Assembly (NCBI RefSeq): GCF_002428305.1
Contig: NZ_DIVJ01000014.1
Span: 50,009-114,008 of the forward strand
Direction: 5' to 3'
Source: Flavobacterium sp. UBA6135
Lineage (GTDB): Bacteria > Bacteroidota > Bacteroidia > Flavobacteriales > Flavobacteriaceae
DNA length: 64,000 nt
The position numbers were made by a program, and so were the translations under genes. Numbering within the stretch: the stretch's first letter is position 1; each line of letters opens with the position of its first letter. Of this stretch, positions 1-10,107 are shown one piece after another. Below the pieces are notes generated by a model. The model was given only the letters and a program-made list of their open reading frames with translations, ran no database searches and was not told the origin of the DNA.

Positions 1-2
1 CA

Positions 3-470
3 CTTCCAATGGAAAAAGAGGAGTTAGATATCTTTTCAGAGGAAATTTTAGATCGTTTCAGAAATCCGTTTATCAAACATCAATTATCAGATATTGCTTT
101 AAATTCAGTTTCAAAATTTAAAGTGAGAGTACTTCCAAGTTTGTTAGAATATGTGGAATTGAATAAAAAATTACCGGTTCATTTGACATTTTCTCTGGCT
201 TGTTTAATTCGATTTTATAAAAAAGAATGGCAAGACAGAATACTGCCAATTAATGACACAAAAGATATTGTTTTGTTTTTTGAAACTATTTGGAAATCAA
301 ATGATTTAAATGATGTAGTTAAACAAACACTTTCGAATTTAGATTTTTGGGAACAAGATTTAAATAGCGTTTCCGGTTTATCGGAAGCACTAGTTTTTGC
401 TTTAAATGAAATAGAAAATAACGGTATTGAAATCGGATTTACAAATTTTAAAAATCACTATCGTTCTTAA
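3..470 (+). CDS. uxaB: Tagaturonate reductase, C-terminal part (cut by window start)
   Basis: The reading frame is open from the first bases of the window, so this is the 3' end of a longer gene. The visible 155 or so residues resemble the C-terminal helical domain of the mannitol dehydrogenase / tagaturonate reductase family, which reduces D-tagaturonate to D-altronate with NADH in the cytoplasm. The conserved NADPH-binding N-terminal domain is outside the window, so the family call rests on the C-terminal residues plus the next gene, altronate dehydratase, which uses its product and starts 10 bases downstream. The methionine at position 9 is internal, not a start. Mannonate or mannitol dehydrogenase is the alternative, but the neighbour favours UxaB. 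Confidence 0.75.
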   Translation, partial: LPMEKEELDIFSEEILDRFRNPFIKHQLSDIALNSVSKFKVRVLPSLLEYVELNKKLPVHLTFSLACLIRFYKKEWQDRILPINDTKDIVLFFETIWKSNDLNDVVKQTLSNLDFWEQDLNSVSGLSEALVFALNEIENNGIEIGFTNFKNHYRS

Positions 471-480
471 TTAAACGACC

Positions 481-2091
481 ATGCAAAAGAAATTAATAAA
501 AGTACACCCTTCAGATAATATAATCGTTGCTTTAGTCGACATTGAACAAGGCGAAACCATTGCATTTGAAGGAATAGAAATAATTACAGCCACCGCTGTA
601 AAAGCAAAACATAAAATTGCTGAAGTAGATTTTGCCATTGGTGACAGCATTTATATGTATGGTGTCTTGATTGGTAAAGCGAGCCAACCCATTCAAAAAG
701 GTGAAGTAATCACAATATCTAACGTAAAACATCAAAGCGGGAAAGTTTCTCATAAAACAGAAACAACTTCTTGGAATCCACCAAATGTTGACAAATGGAA
801 AGACCGAACTTTTATGGGGTACCACAGAAGTGACGGACAAGTGGGAACTGCCAATGTTTGGTTATTCTTCCCTTTGGTTTTTTGTGAAAATAAAAATATC
901 GAACGTTTAAAAGAAGTATTCGAAGAGTTAGTTCCTAAAAAGACGGATGCTTATAAACAGCTTTTACGTTCATTAATTTCTAATAATCCGGAAACTTCCT
1001 CGGAAAACGAACGTGTTGAAAAACCAACCTTTGACAATATTGAAGTAAAATTCATCACACATCAAGGCGGCTGTGGTGGAATCCGACAAGATTCTGAAAG
1101 TTTAGCCCGACTTCTTGCAGGATATGTCAATAACCCTAATGTAGCCGGTGCAACTGTTTTGAGTTTAGGTTGTCAAAATTTGCAAATTGAATTGTTTCAA
1201 AAAACCTTAAAAGCAATCAATCCAAATTTGAATAAAGAAGTGATAATCTACGAACAACAACAAATGGGAACTGTAGACCACATGCTTCAAACCATAATTA
1301 AAGATTCTTATGAAGCAATAAAACGAGCCAATCAAATTGAACGCAAACCCGCACCGTTATCTAAACTTTGTATTGGATTGGAATGCGGCGGATCGGATGG
1401 TTTTTCAGGAATTTCTGCTAATCCAGCATTAGGACATGTGTCCGATGTTTTAGCGGCTTTGGGTGGAAAAAGTATTTTGGCCGAGTTTCCGGAATTGTGT
1501 GGCGTGGAACAAGAGTTAATGAACCGCTGTGTCACCGAAGAGAAAGCCAACAAGTTTTTATCATTGATGAAAGCATATGAAAAATCAGTAGTGGATGCCG
1601 GTTCCGGTTTTGATATGAACCCATCACCTGGAAATATAAAAGATGGTTTGATTACCGATGCAATGAAATCGGCTGGTGCAGCAAAAAAAGGGGGTACATC
1701 TCCAGTTGTTGATGTTTTGGATTATGGTGAATATGTTACTGAATCAGGATTAAATTTATTAAATACTCCGGGTAATGATGTGGAAAGTACCACAGCAATG
1801 GTGGGGTCTGGAGCAACCATTGTTTTATTTACAACAGGATTAGGAACTCCAACAGGAAATCCAATTACTCCGGTTATTAAAGTAGCTTCTAATTCAATAT
1901 TAGCTCAACGAATGAGTGATATTATTGATATTGATACCGGTGCTGTAATTGATGGCTCAAAAACAATCGAAGAAGTGGGAGAAACTATTTTAGACTATAT
2001 AATTGAAGTGGCTAGTGGACGAATTATTTCTAAAGCAAGCCAATTAAACCAAGATGATTTTATTCCTTGGAAACGAGGCGTATCATTATAA
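481..2091 (+). CDS. uxaA: Altronate dehydratase
   Basis: A 536-residue protein with the family architecture: an N-terminal SAF-type domain (about residues 5-95), a linker and a large C-terminal altronate/galactarate dehydratase domain. Typical stretches are HRSDGQVGTAN near residue 118, the cysteine-containing THQGGCGG near 195 and GLECGGSDGFSG near 300, with conserved cysteines that bind the metal. It dehydrates D-altronate to 2-keto-3-deoxygluconate in the cytoplasm, the step after UxaB in galacturonate breakdown. It follows uxaB by 10 bases and is very probably co-transcribed. A strong bidirectional hairpin follows its stop. The length is close to that of other Bacteroidota homologues and no key part is missing. 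Confidence 0.95.
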   Translation: MQKKLIKVHPSDNIIVALVDIEQGETIAFEGIEIITATAVKAKHKIAEVDFAIGDSIYMYGVLIGKASQPIQKGEVITISNVKHQSGKVSHKTETTSWNPPNVDKWKDRTFMGYHRSDGQVGTANVWLFFPLVFCENKNIERLKEVFEELVPKKTDAYKQLLRSLISNNPETSSENERVEKPTFDNIEVKFITHQGGCGGIRQDSESLARLLAGYVNNPNVAGATVLSLGCQNLQIELFQKTLKAINPNLNKEVIIYEQQQMGTVDHMLQTIIKDSYEAIKRANQIERKPAPLSKLCIGLECGGSDGFSGISANPALGHVSDVLAALGGKSILAEFPELCGVEQELMNRCVTEEKANKFLSLMKAYEKSVVDAGSGFDMNPSPGNIKDGLITDAMKSAGAAKKGGTSPVVDVLDYGEYVTESGLNLLNTPGNDVESTTAMVGSGATIVLFTTGLGTPTGNPITPVIKVASNSILAQRMSDIIDIDTGAVIDGSKTIEEVGETILDYIIEVASGRIISKASQLNQDDFIPWKRGVSL

Positions 2092-2113
2092 TTTTTCGTT
2101 AGTAACTAGTGTT

Positions 2114-2153
2114 AAAAATCCGTTTAGAATGTTATTCCAAACGGATTTTTTTT
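2114..2153. terminator. Bidirectional terminator between uxaA and the LacI-family gene
   Basis: A 12-bp perfect inverted repeat (AAAAATCCGTTT at 2114-2125 and its complement at 2139-2150) with a 13-base loop. It is followed by a T run on the plus strand and, because the stem starts with A residues, also by a T run on the minus strand. It lies between two convergent genes and would stop both. Confidence 0.85.
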
Positions 2154-3177
2154 AATTTTTAGAAAGTAATTTTCGTGTTGATTTTCTAAGAATTAATTCC
2201 GGTTCTAAAACTACTTTCTTTTCAATTTTTACATTTTCAGAATTGGCTACTTGTTCTAAAAATACTTTAGCAGTCATTCTTCCCATTTCGAGTGGAAACT
2301 GGTCAATCGTACTGATTGATAATTCCATGAACATCGTAAAAGGCTCATTACTGAATCCAATAACCGAAAAATCATTAGGAATTTTGATGTTTTTAGTTTT
2401 TAATTCTTGAATCGCTCCTAAAGCAGCAAAATCACTGGAAGAAAAAATTGCGTCAGGAGGAGAAGGAAGTTTTAATAATTTTTTTACGGCTTTTCTTCCG
2501 TCTTCAATCGTACTTTTTGTTTGCACCACATAATCTTTTACAAAATCTATCTTGTTGTCAATCAAGGCTTGTTTATATCCTAAAAAACGATCTTTAAAAA
2601 TTTCGATATTGATATCTCCTGAAAAATAGGCAATTTTTTTACAACCGGTATCTATAAGGTGTTGCGTAGCCTTGTAGCCGCCATCAAAGTCATTTATTGT
2701 TACAGAACTCACATTCTTCATTGTTTTCTTTCTGTCAAAAAAGACCAAAGGAACTTCCTTTTTCAAAATTCGATCAAATGTTGCCGCATTGTTACTTGAT
2801 GTAGAAATTAATATTCCATCTACTTGTGAGTTCAAAAGTGCTTCAATGTTGGCTACTTCTTTAGCTTCAATTCCATCCGTTTGACAAATAATAACGTGAT
2901 AGCCATTTTTGTTTAATTCTTCCTCGATTCCATGTATAACAGAACCAAAGAAATTACTGTCTATCCTTGGTACTACAACTCCTACATTGTTGCTTTTACC
3001 GCTTTTTAAAGCCAAAGCAAGTCGATTTTGCTCATAGTTCATTTTCTCAGCAGTAGAAACAACTAATTCACGAGTTGCGTCACTAATATTCGGATTGTTA
3101 TTTAAAGCTCTTGAAACCGTTGCTGCTGTTATATTTAGCTTTTTTGCAATGTCATAAATGGTTGTTTTTTTCTTCAT
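2152..3177 (-). CDS. LacI-family transcriptional regulator, likely pectin/galacturonate regulator
   Basis: A 341-residue protein with an N-terminal LacI helix-turn-helix (residues about 4-50, including TIYDIAKKLNI and TVSRALN) and a periplasmic-binding-protein-like sensor domain (about 60-335). The family represses by binding a palindromic operator and is released by a sugar or sugar-acid effector. It lies between the galacturonate catabolic genes and the polygalacturonase-SusC-SusD operon, which is transcribed divergently from a promoter 230 bases away. Four promoters in this locus carry the same LacI-like palindrome (consensus TGTAATCGATTACA); that this protein binds them is an inference from position. 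The effector is not visible in the sequence and could be galacturonate, a ketodeoxy acid or an unsaturated oligogalacturonide. Confidence 0.9.
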   Translation of the reverse strand: MKKKTTIYDIAKKLNITAATVSRALNNNPNISDATRELVVSTAEKMNYEQNRLALALKSGKSNNVGVVVPRIDSNFFGSVIHGIEEELNKNGYHVIICQTDGIEAKEVANIEALLNSQVDGILISTSSNNAATFDRILKKEVPLVFFDRKKTMKNVSSVTINDFDGGYKATQHLIDTGCKKIAYFSGDINIEIFKDRFLGYKQALIDNKIDFVKDYVVQTKSTIEDGRKAVKKLLKLPSPPDAIFSSSDFAALGAIQELKTKNIKIPNDFSVIGFSNEPFTMFMELSISTIDQFPLEMGRMTAKVFLEQVANSENVKIEKKVVLEPELILRKSTRKLLSKN

Positions 3178-3347
3178 GAAGTAAAAACTTTATGTAAAAG
3201 TTGGTAAAATGGTCGATTTTTCTGAACACAAATGTAACAATTAGATTTAATTTTCAATTTTTTTTATTAAAAAAGGCTTATAAACAAAGACTTTATTTGT
3301 AAATACCGTATTTTTAAGGTGCTTTTTTTAAATTTTATAAAAAAAAA

Positions 3348-3392
3348 CTTGGTTATTATTATTGTATTAATTATTTTTGGTAATCGATTGCA
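3348..3392 (+). promoter_or_regulatory. Promoter and operator of the GH28-SusC-SusD operon
   Basis: A -33 element CTTG at 3348-3351, a 20-base spacer and a -7 element TATTTTTG at 3372-3379 fit the Bacteroidota consensus TTTG-N19/20-TAnnTTTG. The palindromic block GGTAATCGATTGCA at 3379-3392 overlaps the end of the -7 box, where a LacI-type repressor would cover the transcription start. Twelve of 14 bases match TGTAATCGATTACA, derived from the four sites in this window. Confidence 0.7.
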
Positions 3393-3407
3393 CAAACAAA
3401 ATTTAAG

Positions 3408-4880
3408 ATGAAACTAATAAAAAACAGAGCATCAAAAACTATTAAACATTTAGCAGTGGGGTTACTATTTGTATTGATTTCCTGTAAAACTCAAGACAAT
3501 CAAAGTGATAAGTTTTCTGTAGTTGAAAATAGTCCTTGGGTTTTGATGGAAGAAATCATTGCAAATACAAAAGCACCAACTTTTAAGAATGCCAATTTTT
3601 CAATTTTAGATTACGGGGCAAAAGGAGATGGTGTAACTGTTTGTACAGAAGCCTTTAAAAAAGCAATTAAAGCATGTACGGAGAGTGGAGGGGGAAGAGT
3701 TGTTGTGCCGAATGGTAAATTTTTTACAGGCCCGATTCATCTAGATAACAACGTAAATCTTCATTTAGAAGATGGGGCAGAAATTTTGTTCAGCACAAAT
3801 CCTAACGACTTTTATCCTCTTGTTCATACATCTTTTGAAGGAATGGAATTGATGAATTATTCTCCTTTAATCTATGCAAAAAACAAAAAAAATATTGCCA
3901 TTACAGGTAAAGGAATTTTAAACGGTCAAGCGGATAAAACAAATTGGTGGCCTTGGAAAGGAAAGACATCCGAAGGTCACGTTTATGGTTATGTGCAAGG
4001 ACAACCTTCACAATTGGACAGTTTAAATCTTCCGGCATTGATGAAAATGGCTAATGACAATGTTCCTGTTGAAAAGCGTGTTTTTGGAAACGGACATTAT
4101 TTAAGGTCTAATTTTATTGAGCCGTTTGATTGTGAAAATGTACTGATTAAAGATGTAAAAATCATCAATGCTCCTTTTTGGATAATTCATCCTATAAAGT
4201 GTACTAATGTAATTGTTGATGGTGTAAATATTGACAGTCATGGACCTAATAATGACGGGTGTGATCCGGAATATTCAAAGAATGTAATCATACAAAATTG
4301 CACCTTTAATACTGGAGATGATTGTATTGCCATTAAAGCAGGAAGAGACAACGAAGGCAGAAAAGTGGGCATCATGAGTGAAAACATTGTGGTAAGAAAC
4401 TGCAAAATGATTGACGGACATGGTGGGGTTGTAATTGGAAGCGAAATGTCTGCCGGTGTTAGAAATGTGTTTGTAGAAAACTGTAGTATGGACAGTCCTG
4501 AATTGGATAGAGCCATACGACTTAAAACCAATACAAAAAGAGGTGGAACAGTTGATGGTTTGTATGTTAGAAATATAAAAGTAGGTAAAGTTAAACAAGC
4601 TGTTCTGCATATTACCATGAATTATTCAGTATATGCGGGTCAAAGAGATGGTAACTTTATACCTAAAATTAAAAACATTTTAATGGAGAATATTACTGTT
4701 CAAAATGGAGGAAAGTATGCCATTTTTGCAGATGGATTAGAGAGTTCTCCTATAGAAAATATTACTTTTAAAAATGTAAGAATAGATTCAGTAGAAAAAA
4801 ATTTCTCACTAAAAAACGTAACCAATCTAAAACTAATTGATACCTATATCAACAACGTTAAAGTTGAAAACGCAAACTAA
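3408..4880 (+). CDS. Polygalacturonase, glycoside hydrolase family 28, lipoprotein
   Basis: A 490-residue protein with a lipoprotein signal peptide (LLFVLISC, lipidated Cys near residue 26) and a right-handed beta-helix. The GH28 catalytic set is visible: NNDGCDP near residue 281, GDDC near 302, GHGG near 337 and RLK near 371. It would hydrolyse alpha-1,4 bonds of polygalacturonate or short oligogalacturonides at the cell surface or in the periplasm. It is the first gene of an operon with SusC (34 bases downstream) and SusD, under the LacI-type operator. Whether it is endo- or exo-acting, or prefers rhamnogalacturonan, cannot be read from the sequence; the lipid anchor and SusCD linkage suggest trimming of fragments close to import. 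Confidence 0.93.
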   Translation: MKLIKNRASKTIKHLAVGLLFVLISCKTQDNQSDKFSVVENSPWVLMEEIIANTKAPTFKNANFSILDYGAKGDGVTVCTEAFKKAIKACTESGGGRVVVPNGKFFTGPIHLDNNVNLHLEDGAEILFSTNPNDFYPLVHTSFEGMELMNYSPLIYAKNKKNIAITGKGILNGQADKTNWWPWKGKTSEGHVYGYVQGQPSQLDSLNLPALMKMANDNVPVEKRVFGNGHYLRSNFIEPFDCENVLIKDVKIINAPFWIIHPIKCTNVIVDGVNIDSHGPNNDGCDPEYSKNVIIQNCTFNTGDDCIAIKAGRDNEGRKVGIMSENIVVRNCKMIDGHGGVVIGSEMSAGVRNVFVENCSMDSPELDRAIRLKTNTKRGGTVDGLYVRNIKVGKVKQAVLHITMNYSVYAGQRDGNFIPKIKNILMENITVQNGGKYAIFADGLESSPIENITFKNVRIDSVEKNFSLKNVTNLKLIDTYINNVKVENAN

Positions 4881-4914
4881 TAAACAAACGAACCCTTAAT
4901 TAATCAAACAAATT

Positions 4915-7900
4915 ATGAAAGTAAAATTAATGTTGTTGAGTAGCTTAAAATACCCTTTGATGCTATTCTTATTTATCTCAGCATTGGCAAGTCAAGAAGC
5001 AATTGCTCAATCTGGCACTTTTGAAGTGACAGGTACAGTTGTTGATGGTAAAGATAAAATTTCAATCCCCGGAGTTAATGTTATCGAGAAAGGAACTTCT
5101 AATGGAGTTTCAACAGATTTTGATGGTAAATTTAGATTGAATGTAAAATCTGCAAATTCAGTAATTATAATCAGCTACATAGGTTATAAAACACAAGAAA
5201 TTGAAATAAAAGGTCAAAGAGCAATTTCAATTGAGTTGTCAGAAGATCAACAAGCACTTGAAGAAGTTGTGTTAGTAGGGTATGGTTCAGTAAAAAAATC
5301 TGATTTGACTGGAGCAGTTTCAACATTATCTGGTGAAGAATTAAAAAAACAACCGATTTCAAATGTTGCTGAAGCTTTAACTGGACGTTTGGCTGGTGTA
5401 AGAGTAACATCTTCAGAAGGTTCTCCTGATGCTGAAATTAATATACGAATCAGAGGAGGCGGGTCTTTAACTCAAGATAGTTCTCCCTTAGTTATTGTTG
5501 ATGGTTTTCCTGTAAACAGTTTAAATGACATATCTCCCTCAGACATTGAAAATGTTACAGTTTTAAAAGATGCTTCTTCAACTGCCATTTATGGTTCCAG
5601 AGGTGCCAATGGAGTAATTCTTGTCACAACTAAAAGCGGAAAAAGTGGAGAAAAAATTAGTGTTTCTTATGATATGTTCAATGGTGTAAAAAAGATTGCA
5701 AATACTATTGACGTTCTTAGTCCCTCAGACTTTGTAAAATGGCAATATGAATATGCATTACGTGCTAATGATTTAAATTCTTTTGTTGATTTCTTTGGTC
5801 CTTACAGCGAAATCGGTCAATATGACAATGCTCAGAACACTAATTGGCAAAAAGAAATTTATGGACGCACAGGGAGCGTACAAAGCCATAGCCTTGGTAT
5901 ACGAGGAGGAACTGATAAGCTAAATTATAACTTTAATTATACTCGATTTGATGAAGAAGCTATCATGTTAGGTTCTACTTTTAAAAGAGATAACATATCG
6001 CTAAATTTAAAAAATAAAATTAGTGAAAAATTACAATTGAATTTAACGTTCCGTTATTCCAATACCGAGATAGAAGGGGGAGGGGCGAATGAACAAAGAG
6101 AATTTTCAACAACGGATGCAAGACTGAGACATAGTATCGGATATGCTCCTATCCCTATTCCGGGTCTTATCGATGATGATGTAGACGAAGCAGTTGCCGG
6201 ATATTTGGTGAATCCTTTTTTAGCTGTGAAAGATAATGATAGATTACAACAGAGAAAAAACTTTAATATGTTGGGTGGTTTTACATGGAAAATCAACAAA
6301 GACCTTCAGTTCAAATCTGATTTAGGTATTGACAACTATAGATACACAGATTATCGTTTTTTTGGTCGTTCAACATTTTACGTGAGAAATATACCTCTAC
6401 CCGAAAACCAAGGGTTACCTGCTTTAGTTTTCAGTAATCGAGATGACAATCGTTTCAGAACAGCGAATACTTTAAATTTTGATTTTAAAAGATATTTAGG
6501 CTCCAATCATAGACTAAAATTGCTACTTGGACAAGAAGTTATAATGTATAAGTCCAATATCTTAACTAATACCATGCATGGTTATCAAGATTTTTTTACT
6601 TTTCAAAATGCAATGAATTTAACAACATTGGGTGTCCCTCAATCAGTCAATAATTTTAATAATCCTGATGATAATTTACTTTCTTTTTTTGGTAGAGTAA
6701 ACTATGACATAAAAGATCGTTATTTGTTCACCGCCACTTTTCGTGCAGATGGTTCAAGTATATTCTTAAACGACAACGTTTGGGGATATTTTCCTTCTGC
6801 AGCTTTCGCATGGAAAATGACAGAAGAAACCTTTTTAAACGACGTTTCTTGGTTAGATTTACTTAAATTAAGATTAAGTTATGGTCAGTCAGGAAATAAC
6901 AATATTCCTGCCGGACAAACTTCTCAAATATATTTATCCGCAAATACAACATGGATTAACGGGGTCAATAATTTTTGGGGTCCTTCTAATGTTTTGGCTA
7001 ACCCTGATTTAAAATGGGAAACTACAATATCACAGAATATAGGTTTGGATTATGAATTGTTTAAAGGTAGAGTAAGTGGTTCTTTTGAAGTTTATAAAAA
7101 CATTACAAAAGACCTATTAAATCGATTTGATGTATCAGGGACAGGTTATACATTTCAGTACAGAAATATGGGTGAAATTGAAAACAAAGGTTTAGAAGCT
7201 AATGTTAATTTAGCAGCTATTAGAAAAGATAATTATGGATTAAATTTTTCATTCAATATAGGATTTAATAGAAATAAAATCAATTCTATAGGAACATTAG
7301 AAAATTATGAAGTGTCATCAACATGGGCAACCACAGCAATTGGAAACGATTTTGCAGTTTGGGTGGGTCAACCGGTTGGTTCAATTTTTGGTTACAAAAG
7401 TGATGGACGTTATGAAGTTTCAGACTTCACCTATACAAATGGAAGCTATGTTTTGAATGAAGGCGTTGCTAATGCTTCTTCAATTGTGGGTGCTCCTCTA
7501 AGACCAGGTTCAATGAAACTAAAAGATCTCAATGGAGATGGTATAGTAAATACAGATGACCGTGTTATCATTGGTGATGTTAATCCAAAACATACCGGTG
7601 GTATTGTAATTAATGCTAATGCTCATAATTTTGATATTTCTGCAGCTTTCAATTGGAGCTACGGGAATGATGTTTACAACGCATCTAAAATTGAACATTC
7701 CACAGCTACAATTTCTAACCCTGATGGTCAATATAGAAATTTAACTACTCATATGGCTGACGGTATTCGATGGACCGATTTTGACCCTGCAACAGGGCAA
7801 TTAGTAACCGATCCTGATGCTTTAGCTGCATTAAATGCAAATACAACATTGTGGTCTCCTTATTCTCCACGATTTGTGATGACGGATTGGGCTGTTGAAG

Positions 7901-8148
7901 ATGGGTCTTTCTTACGATTGAATACATTAACCTTAGGATATACATTTCCTTCTAGTTTAATTGAAAAGCTAGGTATTTCTAGACTTAGACTTTATGGAAC
8001 GGCAACAAATGTATTCATTTTGACTAATTACTCAGGCTTAGATCCTGAAGTTTCAACTCGTAGACAAACACCATTAACGCCGGGTGTAGATTATTCACCT
8101 TACCCACGAAACAGACAGTTTGTTTTCGGCTTAAATGTTAATTTTTAA
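4915..8148 (+). CDS. SusC/RagA-family TonB-dependent outer membrane transporter
   Basis: A 1077-residue protein: signal peptide (about 1-32, ending AIAQ), a carboxypeptidase-D regulatory-like domain (about 35-110, with the typical GVNV, DFDGKF and YIGY), a TonB plug domain starting around 120 with GYGSVKKSDLTGAVS, and a long C-terminal beta-barrel ending in an aromatic residue. SusC proteins import oligosaccharides through the outer membrane, powered by TonB, with a SusD lid. It is followed after 18 bases by its SusD partner. From the enzymes around it the cargo should be oligogalacturonides; this is inference. Confidence 0.96.
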   Translation: MKVKLMLLSSLKYPLMLFLFISALASQEAIAQSGTFEVTGTVVDGKDKISIPGVNVIEKGTSNGVSTDFDGKFRLNVKSANSVIIISYIGYKTQEIEIKGQRAISIELSEDQQALEEVVLVGYGSVKKSDLTGAVSTLSGEELKKQPISNVAEALTGRLAGVRVTSSEGSPDAEINIRIRGGGSLTQDSSPLVIVDGFPVNSLNDISPSDIENVTVLKDASSTAIYGSRGANGVILVTTKSGKSGEKISVSYDMFNGVKKIANTIDVLSPSDFVKWQYEYALRANDLNSFVDFFGPYSEIGQYDNAQNTNWQKEIYGRTGSVQSHSLGIRGGTDKLNYNFNYTRFDEEAIMLGSTFKRDNISLNLKNKISEKLQLNLTFRYSNTEIEGGGANEQREFSTTDARLRHSIGYAPIPIPGLIDDDVDEAVAGYLVNPFLAVKDNDRLQQRKNFNMLGGFTWKINKDLQFKSDLGIDNYRYTDYRFFGRSTFYVRNIPLPENQGLPALVFSNRDDNRFRTANTLNFDFKRYLGSNHRLKLLLGQEVIMYKSNILTNTMHGYQDFFTFQNAMNLTTLGVPQSVNNFNNPDDNLLSFFGRVNYDIKDRYLFTATFRADGSSIFLNDNVWGYFPSAAFAWKMTEETFLNDVSWLDLLKLRLSYGQSGNNNIPAGQTSQIYLSANTTWINGVNNFWGPSNVLANPDLKWETTISQNIGLDYELFKGRVSGSFEVYKNITKDLLNRFDVSGTGYTFQYRNMGEIENKGLEANVNLAAIRKDNYGLNFSFNIGFNRNKINSIGTLENYEVSSTWATTAIGNDFAVWVGQPVGSIFGYKSDGRYEVSDFTYTNGSYVLNEGVANASSIVGAPLRPGSMKLKDLNGDGIVNTDDRVIIGDVNPKHTGGIVINANAHNFDISAAFNWSYGNDVYNASKIEHSTATISNPDGQYRNLTTHMADGIRWTDFDPATGQLVTDPDALAALNANTTLWSPYSPRFVMTDWAVEDGSFLRLNTLTLGYTFPSSLIEKLGISRLRLYGTATNVFILTNYSGLDPEVSTRRQTPLTPGVDYSPYPRNRQFVFGLNVNF

Positions 8149-8166
8149 TTATAAAATATAGAAATT

Positions 8167-9948
8167 ATGAAAAATAAATTTTTAATTCTAGGACTTTTCA
8201 GTATTTCCTTACTACTCCTCGCTTGTACTGAAGATTTTCTTGAAGCTCAAACAAAATCAACTTTGGATGAGTCAGTTATTTTCTCTACTCCCGGATTAGC
8301 TAAAGGGGCTGTTGATGGAATTAAAGTACCATTTGGTGAAACCAATTCCTATAGAGGGCGTTTCCTCCCTTGGTATGGTTTTAATACGGATACTGAATGG
8401 TATAATTCTTCAGAGACAACTTCAAATGACAACCCTGATTTATGTGTTTATGATGCGAAACCAAATAACAGTAACATGAATACATTGAATAATGCTTGGG
8501 CTATGATGTATCTTGGTATTGAAAGAGCAAACTTATGCATAAGAGGTTTACGTACCTATGGAAATCCAGTGCCTGATTCAGAGTTAGGATATTTATTAGG
8601 AGAAGCTTTAACACTGAGAGCAGTTTATTATGCTGATTTAGTAAAAGCATGGGGAGATGTGCCAGGTCGTTTTGAACCACTCACTGGCGAAACTGCTTAC
8701 ATTCCTAAAACAAGTAGAGATGTTATTTATAAACAACTTTTACAAGATTTAGACGAAGCTGCCACCCTAGTACCATGGCCTAACGGTAGTTCAGCTACAA
8801 CAAGCGTTGAAAGAATAAATAAAGCGTTTGTAAAAGGTCTTCGTGCTCGAATTGCATTAGTTGCCAGTGGTTTTCAGCAGTACCCTGATGGTATAAGAAG
8901 AAGTACTGATCCGCAGTTATCGGTAGCAATTATGTATGCTCTAGCACTTAACGAATGTAAATCTGTGATTGATAGTGGTACTTGCAATTTAGAGCCCTCG
9001 TTTGAAACGCTTTGGAAAAAATACAACCAAGAAATTACTACTGCCGGCGGAGAATCACTTTGGGAAATTCCTTTTGGTGCCGGTAGAGGTCGAATGCTTT
9101 TTACTTTTGCTGTTAGACATGCTAACGAAAACCAACATCAAGCTGCAGGTAACAATAGAGGAGGTCAATCAGGTCCGTTACCCTATGTTTTTTATGATTA
9201 TGATGAATCCGACACAAGAAGAAACGTAACGTGTGTACCCTATCGTTATGGTCCGGCTGTTAATTTGTTTGCAAGACAGCAATTAAATCCTTTCAATACG
9301 TGGTATTTTGGAAAATACCGTTACGAATGGATGAATAGGAGAGTTATTTCTACAAACGATGATGGTGTGAATAAACTGTACATGCGTTATGCCGAAGTAG
9401 TTTTAATGGCTGCAGAAGCTGCAAATGAATTAGAAGGACCTAGTGCAGCTGCTCCTTATTTAAAAATGCTTCGTATGAGAGCTTTCAATCCTTCAAATCA
9501 TGCAGTTAAGGTTGAATCTTATGTTAATTCACTAACATCTAAACAAGATATGTTTAATGCAATTGTAGAAGAACATAAGTTTGAATTTACAGGTGAAATG
9601 GAACGCAAACAAGCACTAATAAGATGGAATTTATTAAAACAAAATTTAGATATTGCAAAAGAGAAGTTGTTCAGATTAAGAGAAAGAGAGGGTGAATATG
9701 CTAATGTTCCAACAACTCTTTATACTCGTTATGCCGCAGATAATGAAACTTTAATTATTTATGGCTTAAACAGAAATGAATTTAATAATCCAGGTCCAGA
9801 ATATACGGCAACTCCATGGACAGCTATTACAGATTCTAAAATTAACGCTATCTATAGATTAAATCCAGATACTAGACAATTTTGGCCAATTTGGCAGGTG
9901 TTTTTAGACAATAGTAACGGTACTTTAATTAATGATTACGGCTATTAA
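8167..9948 (+). CDS. SusD/RagB-family outer membrane substrate-binding lipoprotein
   Basis: A 593-residue protein with a lipoprotein signal (LLLLAC, Cys at residue 20) and the all-alpha TPR-like SusD fold, seen from ALTLRAVYYADLVKAWGDVP near residue 155 and the C-terminal RWNLLK block. It forms the hinged lid of the SusC transporter at 4915-8148 and binds the incoming glycan at the cell surface. It ends the operon: a hairpin terminator follows 30 bases after its stop. The substrate is inferred to be pectic oligosaccharide from the neighbours. Confidence 0.95.
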   Translation: MKNKFLILGLFSISLLLLACTEDFLEAQTKSTLDESVIFSTPGLAKGAVDGIKVPFGETNSYRGRFLPWYGFNTDTEWYNSSETTSNDNPDLCVYDAKPNNSNMNTLNNAWAMMYLGIERANLCIRGLRTYGNPVPDSELGYLLGEALTLRAVYYADLVKAWGDVPGRFEPLTGETAYIPKTSRDVIYKQLLQDLDEAATLVPWPNGSSATTSVERINKAFVKGLRARIALVASGFQQYPDGIRRSTDPQLSVAIMYALALNECKSVIDSGTCNLEPSFETLWKKYNQEITTAGGESLWEIPFGAGRGRMLFTFAVRHANENQHQAAGNNRGGQSGPLPYVFYDYDESDTRRNVTCVPYRYGPAVNLFARQQLNPFNTWYFGKYRYEWMNRRVISTNDDGVNKLYMRYAEVVLMAAEAANELEGPSAAAPYLKMLRMRAFNPSNHAVKVESYVNSLTSKQDMFNAIVEEHKFEFTGEMERKQALIRWNLLKQNLDIAKEKLFRLREREGEYANVPTTLYTRYAADNETLIIYGLNRNEFNNPGPEYTATPWTAITDSKINAIYRLNPDTRQFWPIWQVFLDNSNGTLINDYGY

Positions 9949-9979
9949 AAACTCTTTTAAAATATATTTTTAATTTATG

Positions 9980-10020
9980 AAAACTCATCATTTTAAAGCC
10001 TAAAGTGATGAGTTTTTATT
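9980..10020 (+). terminator. Terminator after the SusD gene
   Basis: An 11-bp perfect inverted repeat (AAAACTCATCA at 9980-9990, complement at 10006-10016) with a 15-base loop and a following T-rich run. It separates the GH28-SusC-SusD unit from the PL10 gene at 10108, so the latter may have its own promoter or depend on readthrough. Confidence 0.8.
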
Positions 10021-10107
10021 ACCAAGTAATTTGGATTATATAAAGAATATAATTGCTAAACTAAATATCAATCGGTATTGGTGTAGATTTAGCATAACAT
10101 AAACACT

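Noticed and set aside
4238..4618. Long frames antisense to the polygalacturonase gene
   Set aside because: Shadow frames without start context or family resemblance; the plus strand has clear GH28 motifs.
10053..10091. Imperfect inverted repeat GCTAAA...TTTAGC upstream of the PL10 gene with CAATCGGTATTG in the middle
   Set aside because: Pairing breaks down inside, and the centre differs from the shared operator, so I do not call it a regulatory site.
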